Notes under the pieces: model-generated
The model's database searches: none
Told to the model about the DNA's origin: nothing
The model's input: only the letters and a program-made list of their open reading frames with translations
Shown: positions 14,290 to 15,468 of the stretch, in pieces
How the letters are laid out: the number at the start of each line of letters is the position of its first letter
Position numbering within the stretch: position 1 is the stretch's first letter
Origin: Alphaproteobacteria bacterium
GTDB taxonomy: Bacteria > Pseudomonadota > Alphaproteobacteria > Paracaedibacterales > CAITNM01
DNA length: 15,468 bases
Assembly: GCA_947499175.1 (NCBI GenBank)
Contig: CANMNU010000022.1
Span: 1 to 15,468 of the forward strand
Direction: 5' to 3'
Program-made: the position numbers and the translations under genes

Positions 14290-14567
14290 GCACAAGCGTA
14301 AAACTTGTGAGTTACCATTCAAGGAAGTTATGAAAAACGTTCACAATAGCGCTACCATGAACAAGCAAGGCTGTGATGTTTTGATATCTTTCCACCGGTC
14401 TTTCAATTCTTATTGTCGTTTTTACACTCGATTTTACCCCTAGGGGTATACATTTAATATTTAAAACACATTGTTGATTTAATTAATCCGTGCTCTCATT
14501 AAGGCACCATTGATTATTACGTATCACTAGCTTTGAAAAAATTTATTGTAAAAATTGGAGTAAATAT
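14290..14567 (+). promoter_or_regulatory. Structured 5' leader of the aromatic permease (probable peptide attenuator)
   Basis: This 278-base region separates the promoter candidate from the permease. In order it holds a perfect hairpin CACAAG/CTTGTG (14291-14309), the leader ORF (14330-14443), a 14-bp palindrome TACCCCTAGGGGTA (14435-14448) that spans the leader stop codon, an imperfect hairpin (14480-14519, with GTGC/GCAC inside TAAT-AATC/GATTATTA), and the permease ribosome-binding site GGAG (14557-14560). No hairpin is followed by a strong T-run, so control may act on translation or through Rho rather than by an intrinsic terminator. Bases 14426-14437 can pair with 14548-14561 and cover the permease GGAG. 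Confidence 0.55.
14330..14443 (+). CDS. Phe/Tyr-rich leader peptide (37 aa)
   Basis: A small ORF with AAGGAAG at 14321-14327 just before its ATG. The last 17 residues are FHRSFNSYCRFYTRFYP: four Phe and three Tyr codons, no Trp, ending in Pro then TAG. Known regulatory leader peptides have this design; E. coli PheL ends FFTFP, and TnaC also ends in Pro-stop and stalls the ribosome. The gene it precedes encodes an aromatic amino acid permease, which fits sensing of Phe or Tyr supply by ribosome stalling. A second in-frame ATG (residue 10) has no ribosome-binding site. F and Y codons are AT-rich, so some enrichment is expected by chance, but the clustering, ribosome-binding site and position together are persuasive. 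Confidence 0.65.
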   Translation: MKNVHNSATMNKQGCDVLISFHRSFNSYCRFYTRFYP

Positions 14568-15468
14568 ATGAAATTATTCGGATGTATCTGCTTAATTGCA
14601 GGTACCTCAATTGGAGTTGGCATGTTAGCCCTACCAATAACTTTAGCTAAATTTGGCCTACTTTACGGATCACTGTTAATGCTAGCCACATGGGCCATAA
14701 GTTATTTTTCGGCCATACTAAACCTAGAATTAAACTTACGTGCTGGACAAGGATTACCTTTAGGTGGGCTGGGGAAATTCTTTAGTGGCCCAAAAGCTTA
14801 TGCTTTAGGTTCTATCAGCTTATTGCTGCTGTGCTATGCATTAGTGTGTGCTTATATTTATGGTGGCACATCGACGTTAATTAGCTTAGAAGGGTTTCCA
14901 CTAAACTTCACTCAAACTGCATGCATTTATGCCGCATGTATTGGCTTAGTATCACTATGGCCGGTAGCTAAAATAGACAAAGTAACCAGAGTATTATTTA
15001 CAGGGCTAATTAGCGTTGTTATAGCCACATTGGTAATTGTGTTGTGGAGGCTTGATTTTGGTAACTTACCAATAATGCCATCAGCCAATCTAAACTTTAT
15101 TAATTCAAACAATACCATACCTATTGTTTTAACGGCATTTGGTTTTCAGGTAATATTTCATACCCTGGTGAACTACACTGAAAAAGATAAAATCATGCTT
15201 AAAAAAGCTTTTTTCTGGGGTAGTCTAATTCCATTAATCGTTTATATTGCGTGGACTACAGTAATATGCAGCCTAATTTATGGACATAATCCAGGATTTT
15301 TTGCAAAAATGACAATGCAAAGTGTTGAAGTTGGTGACATGGTGCAAGAACTTAGCAGAATTAGCCACTCACAAATTATAGGTTCCTTGACCTGGGGTAT
15401 TAGCTTTTTAGCAATTTCAAAATCAATGATTTGCGTGTCATTAGGATTAATTGATGCCCTTAAAACCA
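14568..15468 (+). CDS. Aromatic amino acid permease (HAAAP family, TyrP/Mtr-like), 3' end cut by window
   Basis: Proton-coupled inner-membrane importer of tyrosine, tryptophan or phenylalanine. 300 codons are visible, with no stop before the window edge; family members are about 390-415 aa. The N-terminus has the family signature GTSIGVGMLALP (12-23) inside the first helix, followed by about eight more helices, with LNLRAGQG after helix 2 and an AFGFQVIFHTL block near residue 195. GGAG lies 7 bases before the ATG. TyrP and Mtr cannot be separated by eye; the Phe/Tyr-rich, Trp-free leader favours tyrosine or phenylalanine. Such permeases are common in intracellular bacteria that take amino acids from a host. 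Confidence 0.9.
   Translation, partial: MKLFGCICLIAGTSIGVGMLALPITLAKFGLLYGSLLMLATWAISYFSAILNLELNLRAGQGLPLGGLGKFFSGPKAYALGSISLLLLCYALVCAYIYGGTSTLISLEGFPLNFTQTACIYAACIGLVSLWPVAKIDKVTRVLFTGLISVVIATLVIVLWRLDFGNLPIMPSANLNFINSNNTIPIVLTAFGFQVIFHTLVNYTEKDKIMLKKAFFWGSLIPLIVYIAWTTVICSLIYGHNPGFFAKMTMQSVEVGDMVQELSRISHSQIIGSLTWGISFLAISKSMICVSLGLIDALKT

Noticed and set aside
14291..14309. CACAAG/CTTGTG hairpin as a terminator of the LysE-type gene
   Set aside because: It is not followed by T residues. It starts where the leader transcript is predicted to begin, so a 5' RNA hairpin is the better reading.

Overview
This is an AT-rich chromosomal segment from a Gram-negative bacterium, most likely an alphaproteobacterium of the Rickettsiales/Holosporales type (often host-associated). 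The assignment is inferred from gene content. The evidence is an efp-suhB pair, a DUF374-type acyltransferase, a divergent dapA/slt pair, a PBP5-like carboxypeptidase without the usual C-terminal domain, and short GC-rich hairpin repeats of the kind scattered through rickettsial genomes. No rRNA, tRNA, CRISPR array, transposase or phage gene is visible.

Layout. 1-548: non-coding, with two inverted copies of a hairpin repeat (45-81, 90-124), an AT-rich stretch with four GTTAAT motifs, and a 20-bp perfect palindrome (264-283). 549-1652 (-): an HD-domain phosphohydrolase of the dNTPase/SAMHD1-like group with a Sec signal peptide. 1748-3969 (+): a multi-membrane protein resembling a GT-C glycosyltransferase, followed by a membrane-anchored GT2 glycosyltransferase, probably a polyprenyl-phosphate-sugar synthase/transferase pair. 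4119-5234 (+): D-alanyl-D-alanine carboxypeptidase. 5267-7274 (-): lipB and glnA, overlapping by 8 bases; the glutamine synthetase lacks the tyrosine that is normally adenylylated. 7401-8075 (+): lipid acyltransferase. 8057-8911 (-): dapA. 8910-10865 (+): lytic transglycosylase. 10986-12151 (+): greA and pal, each with a clear intrinsic terminator. 12247-14243 (+): efp, suhB and a LysE/RhtB-type exporter. 14255-15468 (+): promoter, structured leader, a 37-residue leader peptide rich in Phe and Tyr, and the first 300 codons of an aromatic amino acid permease (HAAAP family), cut by the window edge.

Many genes serve the envelope: dapA supplies diaminopimelate for peptidoglycan, the carboxypeptidase and lytic transglycosylase remodel the wall, Pal anchors the outer membrane to it, the acyltransferase probably finishes lipid A, and the glycosyltransferase pair decorates a surface polymer or protein. 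Packing is tight: convergent genes overlap by 19 bases, and the dapA and slt start codons overlap at one CATG, with each promoter candidate lying inside the other gene.

The most interesting item is the permease leader. A short ORF with a good ribosome-binding site has 7 Phe/Tyr codons in its last 17 and ends in Pro-stop, just before an aromatic amino acid permease. Its last codons can also pair with the permease ribosome-binding site. This looks like an undescribed peptide-based attenuator that senses Phe/Tyr and controls uptake.
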